A DNA stretch of 64,000 nucleotides from G963666895 sp963666895 (GCA_963666895.2 CAXXNS010000007.1:1-64000), one strand, 5' to 3'. Counted from the stretch's first letter, positions 8,903 through 17,929 are shown. Made by a program: numbers and translations. Notes: generated from the sequence alone by a model not told the origin.

Positions 8903-9451
8903 TCACCCTTCTGGTTGCCGCAACTTCCCAAGCTTGTCCAGACAGATTCGGCGCAAAGCGGTCAATTGAGGCCGCAACGGGGGCGTGGCGTAGTCCAAAT
9001 AGGTCCAGGGCAGGGTCTGCCAGTCGCCTCCGGTCCAGATCATGGTCAAATCGGCCCACACGCCCTGCCCCAGGTAGACGCGGTGGGTGAAATTCTTGGA
9101 CGTGGCCAGCAGGAACCGCTCCGGCGAGATCAGGCCGGGGTCCAGGTTGACCACGCGGCGGCCGCCTTGCATGTACGCCCGCTCCAGTTCGGCGCAGAAG
9201 TGCTTGGCCCCGGGCAGCGCGTCCAGGGGGACCATCCGGTCGAAACCCAGCAAACGGCGCACGATGGGCGTGCCCAGCTCCTCGTCGTAGTATTCGGTAC
9301 GATCGAAGGGCGCGGGCTCGCCCTCAAAGGCCAGGGGGCCGAAGCGATCCGCCAGGGCGTCCCGGAACGGCCCGTAGAACTCGTCCATGCGCGCGGACAG
9401 CAGGGAGCAGACCAGCAGGGCCGGATCGGGCTCGCGGAACTGGCGCATCAT
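8903..9451 (-). CDS. DUF4416 family protein
   Basis: 182 residues from ATG 9451 (MMRQFREPDPALLVCSLLSA). I recognise the DUF4416 pattern: an N-terminal LVCSLLS strand, FGPLAFEGEPAPFDRTEYYDEELG, KRFLLATSKNFTHRVYLG-type text (here SPERFLLATSKNFTHRVYLG) and a C-terminal LDYATPPL. The function of the family is unknown. No membrane segment or signal peptide is present. The start makes an ATGA overlap with the end of mtaB. Confidence 0.8.
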   Translation of the reverse strand: MMRQFREPDPALLVCSLLSARMDEFYGPFRDALADRFGPLAFEGEPAPFDRTEYYDEELGTPIVRRLLGFDRMVPLDALPGAKHFCAELERAYMQGGRRVVNLDPGLISPERFLLATSKNFTHRVYLGQGVWADLTMIWTGGDWQTLPWTYLDYATPPLRPQLTALRRICLDKLGKLRQPEG

Positions 9452-10725
9452 CGCCCTTCCCCTTCCATGACCGCGACCACCACCACGCCCTGGCCCACGG
9501 CCACGGGCCTGCCCCGCACCAATGAGCGGACCGGGATTTCCCCAGGCCCTTCCGCCCGGCAAGGCGCGTATTCCTGGCTCACGCCCCGGCCGTACCGGTC
9601 CTGGACCACCACCTCCAGCTGGCCGCGCTCCAGGAGCCGCCGCAAAAACTCGCGCTTCTTGGCGCCCACCATGCCCCGCAGCCGGGCCGCGCGCTCCTTG
9701 GCCTCGGCCGGGTCGGGCCGCAGGCCCATGTCCGCCGCCCGGGTGCCGGGCCTGGGCGAGAACGGAAACACGTGGGCGTAGGTCAGGGGCAGGGACTTGC
9801 AAAAGGCGTAGGTGCGCTCGAACGAGGCCGGGTCCTCGCCCGGAAAGCCCACCAGCAGGTCCGCGCCCAGGCCGAAGTCCGGCCAGACCTGGCCCAGCTT
9901 GCGGCAGAACGACCGGGCCTGCTCGGGCCGGTAGTGGCCCCGGCCCATGCGCTGGAGCACGTCGAAGTCCCCGGATTGCAGGGACAGGTGCAGATGGCGG
10001 CAGACCAGGGTCGATCCGGCCAGCACCTCCAGGGCCCGGGGCGTGAGCTGGCCCGGCTCCAGGGAGGAGAGGCGGATACGAGCGATACGAGGCCCGGCCG
10101 CATACTCCGGGGCCAGTTCCCGCTCCAGCCGCTCGACGAGGTCCCAGAAGTCGGGCTTGCCCGGCAGCTCCCGGCCCCACTGGCGCAGGTTGATGCCGGA
10201 CAGGACCAGCTCCGGGTGCCCGGCCTGGAGCAGGCGGCGGCACTCGTCCACGATGTCCCGCACCGGGCGGCTGACGCTGGGGCCGCGCGTGCTGGGCACG
10301 ATGCAGAAGGCGCAACGATGCGAGCAGCCGTCCTGCACCCGGACCACGGCCCGGGCCCGGGGGTAGCCCGTGATCTCGAAATTCTTGCATTGGGCCAGCA
10401 GGCTTCGCTTGTCCGACTGGGGCACCACCCTGGCCACTCCGGGCAGGCCGGTGAACTCTTCGGGAAAGGCCTCGGCCGCGCAGCCCGTGACCACCACGGC
10501 CGCGTCCGGCGCGGCCCGGTGCAGCCGCCGCACTGCGGCCCGGCTGTCACTCACGGCCCGCAGGGTCACGGCGCAGGTGTTGACCAGGAGCACCTCGGCC
10601 CCCTCGGGCTCGTCCAGCCGCTCCCCACCGGCCCGCAGCCAGGACTCGGCCAGGGCCTGGGTCTCGTGCTGGTTGATCTTGCAGCCCAGGGTGACGGCGT
10701 GGAACCGCTTGCCCAAGAACGTCAT
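9448..10725 (-). CDS. mtaB: tRNA threonylcarbamoyladenosine methylthiotransferase MtaB-like
   Basis: Radical-SAM methylthiotransferase predicted to convert t6A37 to ms2t6A37 in tRNA. 425 residues. The N-terminal UPF0004 cluster cysteines lie in VTLGCKINQHET, VNTCAVT and VTGCAAE. The radical-SAM triad is in QDGCSHRCAFCIVPSTRG near residue 150. A C-terminal TRAM-like part follows (VVVQDRYGRGVSQEYAPC). The family also includes MiaB and RimO; LGCKxNQ and the NTCAVT form favour MtaB. It overlaps mnmA by 4 bases, so two tRNA-modification genes are coupled. Confidence 0.88.
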   Translation of the reverse strand: MTFLGKRFHAVTLGCKINQHETQALAESWLRAGGERLDEPEGAEVLLVNTCAVTLRAVSDSRAAVRRLHRAAPDAAVVVTGCAAEAFPEEFTGLPGVARVVPQSDKRSLLAQCKNFEITGYPRARAVVRVQDGCSHRCAFCIVPSTRGPSVSRPVRDIVDECRRLLQAGHPELVLSGINLRQWGRELPGKPDFWDLVERLERELAPEYAAGPRIARIRLSSLEPGQLTPRALEVLAGSTLVCRHLHLSLQSGDFDVLQRMGRGHYRPEQARSFCRKLGQVWPDFGLGADLLVGFPGEDPASFERTYAFCKSLPLTYAHVFPFSPRPGTRAADMGLRPDPAEAKERAARLRGMVGAKKREFLRRLLERGQLEVVVQDRYGRGVSQEYAPCRAEGPGEIPVRSLVRGRPVAVGQGVVVVAVMEGEGR

Positions 10726-11786
10726 ACGCCCACGTTCTCCTGGATCACGCCCCCGGCCAGGACCCGGCCCGCCGCATCGTACACCGCGGCCACCTGGCCC
10801 GGGGCCGGACGATCAGCCGGGGCCTCGAACTCCAGGCGCAGCAGGCCCGGCTCGGGCCAGACGATCCGCACGGGCGCGGCCTTCTGCCTATAGCGGGTCT
10901 GGGCCGTGACGCGCTCGGGCCAGCGGTCCGGCGGAACCAACAGGTTGAGTTCGCCCACCAGGCAGGCGCGCACTGGCAGCTCTTCGGCCGTGCCCACCAC
11001 CAAAATATTGGACGTAGCCTGCTTGGCCAGCACGTAGAGGGGTTCCTCGTACGACACGCCCAGTCCCTTGCGCTGGCCCTCGGTGTAGCGCCACAACCCC
11101 TGGTGCTCGCCCAGAACCCGGCCGTTGGACAGAACGATGGGGCCGGGGCCTGGCAAAGGCCCGGATAAAAGCTCTGGCCGGGCCTGGAGATAGGCGTGGT
11201 AGTCGTCGTCCGGCACAAAGCAGATCTCCCGGCTCTCGTCCGGCAGGGGCGGCTTGAGGCCGCGCCCGGCCAGGGCTTCGGGCACCTCGGCCTTGCGCAT
11301 GTCCCCCAGGGGGAAGCGGGCCTGGGCCAGGAGCCCAGCCGGAACCAGGGACAGAAAATAGGACTGGTCGCGCTCCGGGTCCGCGCCCCGGGCCAGGCCG
11401 GACTCGCCCACCCGGCGCACGTAATGGCCCGTGGCCAGGCAGTCGGCTCCCAGGTCGCGGCAGCCGTCGAACAGGACGCCGAACTTCATGTCCGGGTTGC
11501 ACCGGGCGCAGGGGTTGGGGGTCAGGCCGTGGGCGTAGTCGGCCGCGAACCGGGCGGCCACGCGCTCTTCGAACTCCCGGGTCAGGTCCAGGACGTGGAA
11601 GTCCATGCCCAGCCCTTGGCAGGCTTGGGACAGCCCGGCTTCCACGTCCACGCTCCGTTCATTGGGGGTCAGGAACCGGCCGTGCACGGCCAGCACGTTG
11701 CCGGGTCCGAGTTCGTCCACGAGCAGGGCCAGGGACAGCAGGCTGTCCATGCCCCCGGATACCGCCACCGCGGTCGATCCGGCCAT
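10722..11786 (-). CDS. mnmA: tRNA 2-thiouridylase MnmA
   Basis: Adds sulfur to U34 of Lys, Glu and Gln tRNAs. 354 residues from ATG 11786. The PP-loop is AVSGGMDS (Met in place of the usual Val). The first catalytic Cys is in NPCARCNPDMKFG and the second in SREICFVPDDDY; the interdomain loop RYTEGQRKGLGV is present. The ATG shares one base with the TGA of the upstream membrane-protein gene. The cysteine desulfurase at 53475-54602 is a possible sulfur donor, which is inference. Confidence 0.92.
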   Translation of the reverse strand: MAGSTAVAVSGGMDSLLSLALLVDELGPGNVLAVHGRFLTPNERSVDVEAGLSQACQGLGMDFHVLDLTREFEERVAARFAADYAHGLTPNPCARCNPDMKFGVLFDGCRDLGADCLATGHYVRRVGESGLARGADPERDQSYFLSLVPAGLLAQARFPLGDMRKAEVPEALAGRGLKPPLPDESREICFVPDDDYHAYLQARPELLSGPLPGPGPIVLSNGRVLGEHQGLWRYTEGQRKGLGVSYEEPLYVLAKQATSNILVVGTAEELPVRACLVGELNLLVPPDRWPERVTAQTRYRQKAAPVRIVWPEPGLLRLEFEAPADRPAPGQVAAVYDAAGRVLAGGVIQENVGV

Positions 11787-12301
11787 CACCAGCCCCAGAT
11801 CACGAAAAGGGTGAAGATCAGGGCCAGGCCCGTGAAGCTGACCGCGTTCATGTACAGCACGGCCCGCAGCAGGTTGTCGAAGAACAGGACCACGCGGTTG
11901 CGCGTCAGGTAGGTCAGGATGCGCATCTCGATCCACACGGTGACGATGTAGGCCGGGATCAGGCTCAGGGCGAACCACACGGCCATCCAGACCCGGGTCA
12001 GCTCGCCCACGCCGAAAAACTTGAAGTGCAGGGGCATGAGCAGCATGACGATGGCGCAGCCCACGACGGTGGAGGCGAAGTTCATGACCACCGCCCACCA
12101 CAGGACCCGGGCGCGGCCCACGTCCTTGAACAGGGCGGCCAGCCAGAGGAACTCCACCACAACGGCCAGGATCTCGCCCAGGGAAAAGGCCCACACACTG
12201 GACAGGGCCAGGAAAAGCACAGGCCCGCCCGCGTCGGCCAGGCAGACCGAGGGCGCGAACAGGGCCGAAACGGCCGCGACAAGGGCGAAAATGCGCTTCA
12301 C
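11786..12301 (-). CDS. Membrane protein, paralogue of the adjacent gene
   Basis: 171 residues from GTG 12301. This start gives a signal-peptide-like N-terminus (VKRIFALVAAVSALFAPSVC) and lies 10 bases after the TAG of a duplicated gatA tail, matching the geometry of its paralogue (ATG 8 bases after the real gatA TAG). The ATG at 12361 is in frame, but it would only translate the duplicated tail in a foreign frame. About four hydrophobic segments are visible. RVLWWAVVMNFAS aligns with RVLWWTVLLNFFG in the neighbouring gene, and both end in a hydrophobic AMN/YMN helix. No function is known. Confidence 0.75.
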   Translation of the reverse strand: MKRIFALVAAVSALFAPSVCLADAGGPVLFLALSSVWAFSLGEILAVVVEFLWLAALFKDVGRARVLWWAVVMNFASTVVGCAIVMLLMPLHFKFFGVGELTRVWMAVWFALSLIPAYIVTVWIEMRILTYLTRNRVVLFFDNLLRAVLYMNAVSFTGLALIFTLFVIWGW

Positions 12302-12310
12302 GAAGTCCAG

Positions 12311-12342
12311 CCTAGCCCAATCCGGCCGGACTGGGCAAGGGA
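12311..12342 (-). repeat. Displaced copy of the gatA 3' tail (32 bp)
   Basis: 31 of 32 bases match 12906-12937, which is the true end of gatA. The copy would encode LPSPAGLG and a stop. Within it lies a dyad GCCCA-N2-CCGGCCGG-N2-TGGGC (12315-12336). The only mismatch between the copies falls in the unpaired N2, and it is synonymous in gatA. Confidence 0.9.
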
Positions 12343-12361
12343 CGCGCCACCCCGAAATCAT

Positions 12362-12898
12362 CTAGTGCGCCACAAGGATGAAGAAAACCACGAGGGCGAC
12401 CAGAACCACGCCATGAGTGGTGCCGTTCATGGCCAGGCAGACCCGCTTGAGGCGGGCCGGTTCGATCTCCTGGCGGCCACGCTGGAGGCGGCGCAGCAGC
12501 GCATACTCCACAGCCGCGGCCAGCAGCCAGGAGACGATGACGGCGACGACGAACGCGCATTGGATGACCGAATCCTGCCAAAGCACGTCCTTGCCCACGT
12601 ATTTCATCAGGAAGAGACCGGCGGGAACAAAAACAAACGCGGACAGGCAAAAGCACGACAGGCTGCCGAAAAAATTGAGGAGCACGGTCCACCAGAGCAC
12701 CCGGCCGGGCGGAACCTGGTCGTACACCCTGTTGAGCCGCAGGAACTCGAACCCCGCCAACAGCACCCCGCCCGCAAGGCAGCCCCCGCCGCCGTAGGCG
12801 AGCAGAGAGGACGCCCGGTCGTCCATTTCCAACGCGCAGGCGGCCACCGTGAGAATCAAAAAGCACAAGATCGCCGGAACGGCGTACGCTCGGCCCAT
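12362..12898 (-). CDS. Membrane protein, paralogue of the adjacent gene
   Basis: 178 residues from ATG 12898 (MGRAYAVPAILCFLILTVAA), 8 bases after the gatA TAG, with GGCAGGGG as a likely ribosome site. Four to five hydrophobic segments are visible. Shared marks with the downstream paralogue are FEFLRL / VEFLWL, the RVLWW...NF motif, a VEYALLRRL / IEMRILTYL segment, and a hydrophobic end. Overall identity looks low, so the duplication is old or the copies evolve fast. Function unknown; it sits between gatA and mnmA in a probable operon. Confidence 0.8.
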   Translation of the reverse strand: MGRAYAVPAILCFLILTVAACALEMDDRASSLLAYGGGGCLAGGVLLAGFEFLRLNRVYDQVPPGRVLWWTVLLNFFGSLSCFCLSAFVFVPAGLFLMKYVGKDVLWQDSVIQCAFVVAVIVSWLLAAAVEYALLRRLQRGRQEIEPARLKRVCLAMNGTTHGVVLVALVVFFILVAH

Positions 12899-12905
12899 GC
12901 CCCTG

Positions 12906-12937
12906 CCTAGCCCAATCCGGCCGGGCTGGGCAAGGGA
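12906..12937 (-). repeat. gatA 3' tail, original copy of the 32-bp repeat
   Basis: Partner of 12311-12342. It includes the last codons and TAG of gatA and the imperfect palindrome at 12910-12931. Confidence 0.9.
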
Positions 12938-14373
12938 CCGAGAGCCCGCTCCAGCACGTGGCCCGCGCAAAGCACGGTCTCCTCGCCGAAGGACGGGCCG
13001 ATGAGCTGCAACCCCACGGGCATATTGGTGTCCGCGCCCAGGCCCGCGGGCAGGGACAGCCCGGGCAGGCCGGCCAGGGAGGCCGAGATGGTGAAGATGT
13101 CCATGAGGTACATCTGCAGCGGGTCGGCCTTCTCGCCCACCTTGAAGGCCGTGGTCGGGCAGACCGGCCCGGCGATGAGGTCGCACTGGGCGAACGCGTC
13201 CTCGAAATCCTTCCTGAGCAGCCGCCGCACCTGGGCCGCCTTGCGGTAGTAGGCGTCGTAGTACCCGGCCGAGAGCACGTAGGTGCCGATGATGATGCGT
13301 CGCTGCACCTCGTCCCCGAATCCCTGGGTGCGCGTCTTGACGTACATCTCGATGAGTTCCTCGGCCGACCTGTCGCGCAGGCCGTAGCGCACGCCGTCGA
13401 ACCGGGCCAGGTTGGACGAGGCCTCGGCCATGGCCACGATGTAGTAGGTGGCGATGGCCCAGTCGGTCATGGACAGCTTCACCGGCACGGTCCTGGCGCC
13501 CAGTTCCACGGCCTTGTCCACCGCGCCCTGGCAGGCGGCCCGCACCTCGTCGGACAGCCCCTCGCCCCAGTACTCCTCGGGCAGGCCGATGGTCAGGCCG
13601 GAAAAATCCTTGCGCGCATCCAGAGCCGCGAGATAATCCGGCACGGGCGCGTCCACCGAGGTGGAGTCGCGCTTGTCGTGGCCGGCGATGACCTGAAGCA
13701 CGCGGGCCGCGTCCTCCACGCTGCGGGTCATGGGGCCGATGCAGTCCAGGGAGGAGCCGAAGGCCACCAGGCCGTAGCGCGACACCCGGCCGTAGCTGGG
13801 CTTCAAGCCCACCGTGCCGCAGAAGGACGCGGGCAACCGGATGGAGCCGCCGGTGTCCGTGCCCAGGGCGGCGAAGCACTGGCCTGCCGACACCGAGGCC
13901 CCGGAGCCGCCCGAGCTGCCGCCGGGCACCCGGTCCAGGTCCCAGGGGTTGTGGGTGGGGAAGAAGGCGGAATTCTCCGTGGACGAACCCATGGCGAACT
14001 CGTCCATGTTGGACTTGCCCACCACCACGGCCCCGGCCGTTTCCAGCAGCTCCACGGCCGTGGCGTCGTAAAAGGGCTTGAAATTCTCCAGCATGCGGGA
14101 GCCGCAGGTGCAGGGAGCACCCTTGGCGGTCAGCACGTCCTTGATGACCACGGGCACGCCCCACAGGGGCTTGTCCGGGTCGTACCCGGCCTTGTCCAGG
14201 TCCCGGGCCCGGGCCAGGGCGGCCTCGTCCCGCACGGTGATGAGCGCGGACACCTGGGGCTCGGTCTGGCGGATGCGGTCCAGGCTGGCCTGCACGGCCT
14301 GCTCGGCGGTGATGTCCCCGGCGGCCAGCAGGCCGCGCGCCTCGGTCAGGGTCTTGTGGATGAAGTCGCTCAC
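12907..14373 (-). CDS. gatA: Asp-tRNA(Asn)/Glu-tRNA(Gln) amidotransferase subunit A
   Basis: 488 residues. Amidase subunit that releases ammonia from glutamine for transamidation of misacylated tRNA. The Ser-cisSer-Lys triad is visible: Lys in PVVIKDVL (about residue 80), Ser in PGGSSGGSGASVSAG (about 150), and Ser in GTDTGGSIRLPASFCG (about 175). It lies 9 bases downstream of gatC. No gatB is in the window, so it must be elsewhere. The last ten codons are duplicated 595 bp downstream. Confidence 0.95.
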   Translation of the reverse strand: MSDFIHKTLTEARGLLAAGDITAEQAVQASLDRIRQTEPQVSALITVRDEAALARARDLDKAGYDPDKPLWGVPVVIKDVLTAKGAPCTCGSRMLENFKPFYDATAVELLETAGAVVVGKSNMDEFAMGSSTENSAFFPTHNPWDLDRVPGGSSGGSGASVSAGQCFAALGTDTGGSIRLPASFCGTVGLKPSYGRVSRYGLVAFGSSLDCIGPMTRSVEDAARVLQVIAGHDKRDSTSVDAPVPDYLAALDARKDFSGLTIGLPEEYWGEGLSDEVRAACQGAVDKAVELGARTVPVKLSMTDWAIATYYIVAMAEASSNLARFDGVRYGLRDRSAEELIEMYVKTRTQGFGDEVQRRIIIGTYVLSAGYYDAYYRKAAQVRRLLRKDFEDAFAQCDLIAGPVCPTTAFKVGEKADPLQMYLMDIFTISASLAGLPGLSLPAGLGADTNMPVGLQLIGPSFGEETVLCAGHVLERALGPLPSPAGLG

Positions 14374-14382
14374 GAGGAAATC

Positions 14383-14667
14383 CTAAACAATTCTGGGAAC
14401 GATGAAAAACTGGCCATCACTTTCCGGGGCATTGGACAAGATGTCGTCGCGTTCGAACTCCGAGGCGGGCTCGTCCTTGCGCAGCACGCTGACGTGCTCC
14501 ACCGGGGAGTACATGGGCTCCACGCCCTCGGTGTCCACCTCGGCCAGCTTGTCCATGTAGCGCAGGATGTCGTCCAGCTGGGGGGCGAAGGTCTTGAGCT
14601 TGTCCTCGGACAGTTCGAGCCGGGCCAGCCGCGCCACCCGGGCCACTTCCTCAGGGCCGATCTTCAT
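14383..14667 (-). CDS. gatC: Asp-tRNA(Asn)/Glu-tRNA(Gln) amidotransferase subunit C
   Basis: 94 residues (MKIGPEEVARVARLARLELS). Small subunit that wraps and stabilises GatA on GatB. The N-terminal helix VARVARLARLELSEDKL and the central DDILRYMDKLAEVDTEGVEP are typical, as is the C-terminal R-x-D segment FERDDILSNAPES. Spacing to gatA is 9 bases. Confidence 0.95.
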   Translation of the reverse strand: MKIGPEEVARVARLARLELSEDKLKTFAPQLDDILRYMDKLAEVDTEGVEPMYSPVEHVSVLRKDEPASEFERDDILSNAPESDGQFFIVPRIV

Positions 14668-14690
14668 GTCGTCCTCGCTTGCCGGTCGGT

Positions 14691-16694
14691 TCAGTTGCCG
14701 GAATGCTGTTTGGCCCGGTAGGTCTCGAGCCGTTTGGCGCGCTTGGTTTTGGCCCAGGCGACGCCCTTTTTCAGGACCTCCACGTCGGTCAGGGTCTTGC
14801 CCTCCTCACCCGGGCTGAACAGGAACAGGTCCTGATGGGCCAGGCCGGACCCGTCCCAGCGCACCGGGGCCAGGCTGAAGGAGATGTCGCCGGCCCGGGC
14901 CAGCCGCTGGTTCACGTCCTCGGGCGTGAAGCCCGCGGGCACCGCGCCCAGGGCGGCGGCCACGCGCACGAAGTCGTGCCCAAGGGCCACCCAAAAGTCG
15001 GCCTGGCCCAGGCCCTGCTCGTCCAGCAGGGTCTGCAGGCCCATGGCCCCGGGGCTCTCGGGCCACCAGGAGCCGGGACAGACCGAAAGCTTGAAGTAGT
15101 GCTCCTCCATGCTCACTTCGTCCAGGGCCCGGCTCCAGAGGTTGGGGCCCAGGAAGACCATGTCCGCGGCGTCATAGTAAAAGAAATTGGGCACCAGGAG
15201 CTGGGCCTGGGTCCAGCCGTCGGGCAGGAAGACCGCGCCAAAGGGCGGCGGCGGCAGGGGAGCGTCCTTGTCGAAGCTGACCGGGCGGTTCAGGACTTCG
15301 GCCACCTTGCCCCCCCACTCGGTATGCTCGCCCGGCGGGTAGGAGGCGTTGCCCACCACCTGTCCCCCGGCCAGGACCACCTGGGTCTCGAAGGCCTCCA
15401 TCATGCGGACGCCGAACTCCTCCTGGGGATAGAGCACGCCGAAGGAGTGGATGCCCAGGTCGTTGATGGCCAGGGAGACCAGGGAGCGGACCTCGTCCTG
15501 GCGGCTGGGGAAGAAACGCCAGGCGTCGCGGCCTTCCACGAAGTCGCCCAGCCCGGGCAAGAAGGCAAACACGGCCCGGGTAGCCGGGAGCCCGGTGTCG
15601 GCCATGAGGTTGAAGGCGTCCACGGTCAACGGGCCGCCCACCACCATGTAGTCGCCGGGCAGGGCCGCGATGCGCTCCACCCAGCCCGGGGCGTCGGTGT
15701 TGACCACCTTGACCGTGACGTCGATGCCCGCCTGGGTCAGGGCCCACTGGGCAGCGCCCGCGCCCGAGACCACCTTGCGGCCCACGTCCTTGTACCGGCC
15801 GGTGATGGGCACGGCCAGGACCACCTTGAGGCCCGGGACCAGGCCCGCGCCGCCCATCTGGTGCAGCACCTCGCTGAAGAAGAGCTTGTCCGCCAGGGAG
15901 GAATAGGACAGGGCGTCCTGCATGGTCGCCAGGCCCGGGGCCGGGTCCATGCCCTGAGCCGCCAGCCTGCGGCCCTGCTCGAACAACATCACCGCGCCCG
16001 GGAAGGCCAGCCGCTGGGCCGGGTCCAGGGAGGCGGCCACGGAGTCGATGTCCTCCACGTCCTGCAGGGAGCCGTAGAGCACACGCTCCAGCACGCTCTT
16101 TTCCTCGGGCCCGGGGGCCTGGGCATAGAGCCGGGTCAGCAGGTCCACGGCCGCCTGGCCGCGTCCGGCGTCGAAATAGAGCCCTGCGTAGAGCGCGGCG
16201 GCCTCGGCCCGGTCCTTCCAGGACAGCTCGTCCTGGCTGACCAGGGCGGCCGCCTGGGCGTCCACGGCCTCGGTACGGCCCATGGCGAACAGGGTCGTGG
16301 CCTCGAGGCGGACGTATTCCGGGTCCGCGGCGGCTTCGGGCTCCAGGGCCAGCCACTGGTCCAGGGCCAGCTTGGCCTGGTGCTCGTGGCCCGACTCCAG
16401 GGCGGACACGGACAGCCGCTTGAGGATGCCTACGCGCTCGGCCCCGTCCAGGTCGGGCCGCTGCAGCAGGCGGGAATAGTAGAGTTCACTACGCTCGAAG
16501 CGTTCCTGGGCATAGGCCTGGTCCGCCTCGGCCATCAGCTGGGCCGTGCTCATGTCGGCCGTGCTTTCCAGGGGCCGCATGCCGGCGCAGGAGGCCAGCA
16601 GCAGGCTCGTCAGGACCAGGCAGGCCAACAAGGCCGCGGTTCCGGCCGTGGAAAACGCGCCCCGGCCGGGCGAGAGAGATTTCTGTATGGGCAT
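14691..16694 (-). CDS. LpoA-like / periplasmic-binding-fold lipoprotein
   Basis: 667 residues from ATG 16694. The signal peptide ends in a lipobox (LLLASC, Cys 36), so it is a lipoprotein. Residues about 50-290 look like TPR-type helical repeats (MAEADQAYAQERFERSELYY; ALESGHEHQAKLALDQWLAL). From about 310 the sequence becomes a type-I periplasmic-binding fold (GLKVVLAVPITGRYKDVGRK, YMVVGGPLTVDAFNLM, GVLYPQEEFGVRMMEAFE). This two-part layout is that of penicillin-binding-protein activator LpoA, although a plain ligand-binding role is possible. It is followed by gatC after 23 bases. Confidence 0.7.
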   Translation of the reverse strand: MPIQKSLSPGRGAFSTAGTAALLACLVLTSLLLASCAGMRPLESTADMSTAQLMAEADQAYAQERFERSELYYSRLLQRPDLDGAERVGILKRLSVSALESGHEHQAKLALDQWLALEPEAAADPEYVRLEATTLFAMGRTEAVDAQAAALVSQDELSWKDRAEAAALYAGLYFDAGRGQAAVDLLTRLYAQAPGPEEKSVLERVLYGSLQDVEDIDSVAASLDPAQRLAFPGAVMLFEQGRRLAAQGMDPAPGLATMQDALSYSSLADKLFFSEVLHQMGGAGLVPGLKVVLAVPITGRYKDVGRKVVSGAGAAQWALTQAGIDVTVKVVNTDAPGWVERIAALPGDYMVVGGPLTVDAFNLMADTGLPATRAVFAFLPGLGDFVEGRDAWRFFPSRQDEVRSLVSLAINDLGIHSFGVLYPQEEFGVRMMEAFETQVVLAGGQVVGNASYPPGEHTEWGGKVAEVLNRPVSFDKDAPLPPPPFGAVFLPDGWTQAQLLVPNFFYYDAADMVFLGPNLWSRALDEVSMEEHYFKLSVCPGSWWPESPGAMGLQTLLDEQGLGQADFWVALGHDFVRVAAALGAVPAGFTPEDVNQRLARAGDISFSLAPVRWDGSGLAHQDLFLFSPGEEGKTLTDVEVLKKGVAWAKTKRAKRLETYRAKQHSGN

Positions 16695-16733
16695 GGTGGT
16701 TCGGTTTCGCGTCCGTTCGCAGGCTGCTTTGAA

Positions 16734-16767
16734 TGAAAAAACCCGGCCCGCTCGTACGGGCCGGGTT
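16734..16767 (-). terminator. Rho-independent terminator after the symporter gene
   Basis: Perfect 11-bp stem (16740-16750 with 16757-16767, ends AACCCGGCCCG / CGGGCCGGGTT), six-base loop, then six T on the minus strand (A run at 16736-16741). It separates the symporter gene from the lipoprotein operon. Confidence 0.85.
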
Positions 16768-16823
16768 AAACTACCTCGCTTGCAATCGCAAGGCAAGGGC
16801 CGGGCCGGGGGGGACGTCCCTGG

Positions 16824-17803
16824 TCAGGTCTGTTCGGCCCGCTGGGGGACCGGACCGTAGATGCGGTCCGTGAACTTCACGTACCAGGCCGCGGACTGCA
16901 CCTGGATGACGTAGGCCAGGGCGATGACCAGGGCCGCGCCCGCGCCCTGACTTCCAAAGGCGTTGATGGCCACGGCCAGGGCGATGGACAGGTTGCGCAT
17001 GACCGAGCCGTAGACCATGGCGATGGCGTCCCCGCGTGGCAGAAAGATGCGCGCGGTCATGGTGCTGAGCAGGAAGTTGACGCCGTAGAGCAGGAGCAGG
17101 GGCGCGAAGATGGCCAGGAGCATCTCCGGGTGCCCGGCGATGGCCCGGGCCTTGAGCGCCATGGCGATGAACACGATGCCCAGCACGCCCAGGATGGACA
17201 GGGCCGGGAACTTGGGCGCCAGCTCGCGGAACCCGTCCCGGCCGTAGCGGCGGATCAGGAGCCGCTGGGTGGCGTAGCCCGCGGCCATGGGCAAAAACAC
17301 GATGAGCCCGATCTGCCTGAACACGGCCGCCATGTTCACGGACAATTCCGCGCCCAGGAGGAGCTGGACGTAGAACGGCGTGGCCAGGCTGCCCAGGGTC
17401 AGGCCGATGACCGTCATCTTCACGGCCGCGGCCACGTTGCCACGGGCCAGGCCGGTCCAGGAGATGGTCATGCCCGAGGTGGGCACCAGCCCGGCCAGCA
17501 GGATGCCAGAACCATGCCCGGCTGCCCCGGGAAAAAGGCCATGCCCAGGCCGAAGGCCAGAAAGGGGATGATCCCGAAGTTGAGGGTCTGGGTCAGCCAT
17601 TGGGCCTTGGCGTCGCCGGCCTTGAACACCTCGCGCACCTTGAGGGTGATCATCATGGGATAAACCATGAGGAAGGTGAAGGGCATGATCAGGGCCTTGA
17701 AGGCCGAGGCGTCGGCCAGCAGGCCGAACAGGAACCCGGCCGCCAGCATGACCGGGATGGCCAGGACCAGATTTTTGCTGAGTTTCATGAGGGGTATCCA
17801 CAT
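16824..17803 (-). pseudogene. Bile acid:sodium symporter / ACR3-superfamily transporter, frameshifted as sequenced
   Basis: Start ATG 17803 (MWIPLMKLSKNLVLAIPVML) follows AAGGAG at 7 bases. Two frames together give about ten hydrophobic segments. The frame breaks near 17504, where the first reads PGMVLASC and the second SGILLAGLVPTSGMTISW. One G missing from the run would give GMVLGILLAGLVPTSG and restore 326 residues (980 + 1 bases divides by three). The PTSGMT segment lies in the substrate/Na+ core of the family. The real substrate (organic anion, arsenite or other) cannot be told. A sequence error is the simplest reading, because no other damage is seen. Confidence 0.7.
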
Positions 17804-17898
17804 GACGAGTCTCCTTGTCGAAATTGATGTCGGCGTTGATGTCGGCAAACCATACCAACCGGACAGGCAGTCGGCCTTGACGCCCGTCAAGCGGACGC

Positions 17899-17929
17899 GA
17901 AAAAGGCCCGCCCCCAAAGGGACGGGCCT
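17899..17929 (-). terminator. Rho-independent terminator of grpE-dnaK
   Basis: On the minus strand, a stem AGGCCCGTCCC / GGGGCGGGCCT with a 4-base loop is followed by TTTTT, starting about 22 bases past the dnaK stop. One G-U pair. Confidence 0.85.

Noticed and set aside
8903..10390. 495-residue open frame extending the DUF4416 gene upstream
   Set aside because: The first 310 residues are a shifted reading of mtaB; conserved sequence begins at 9451.
14679..16736. 685-residue + strand open frame opposite the lipoprotein gene
   Set aside because: His/Gly/Gln-rich shadow with no ribosome site or recognisable motif.
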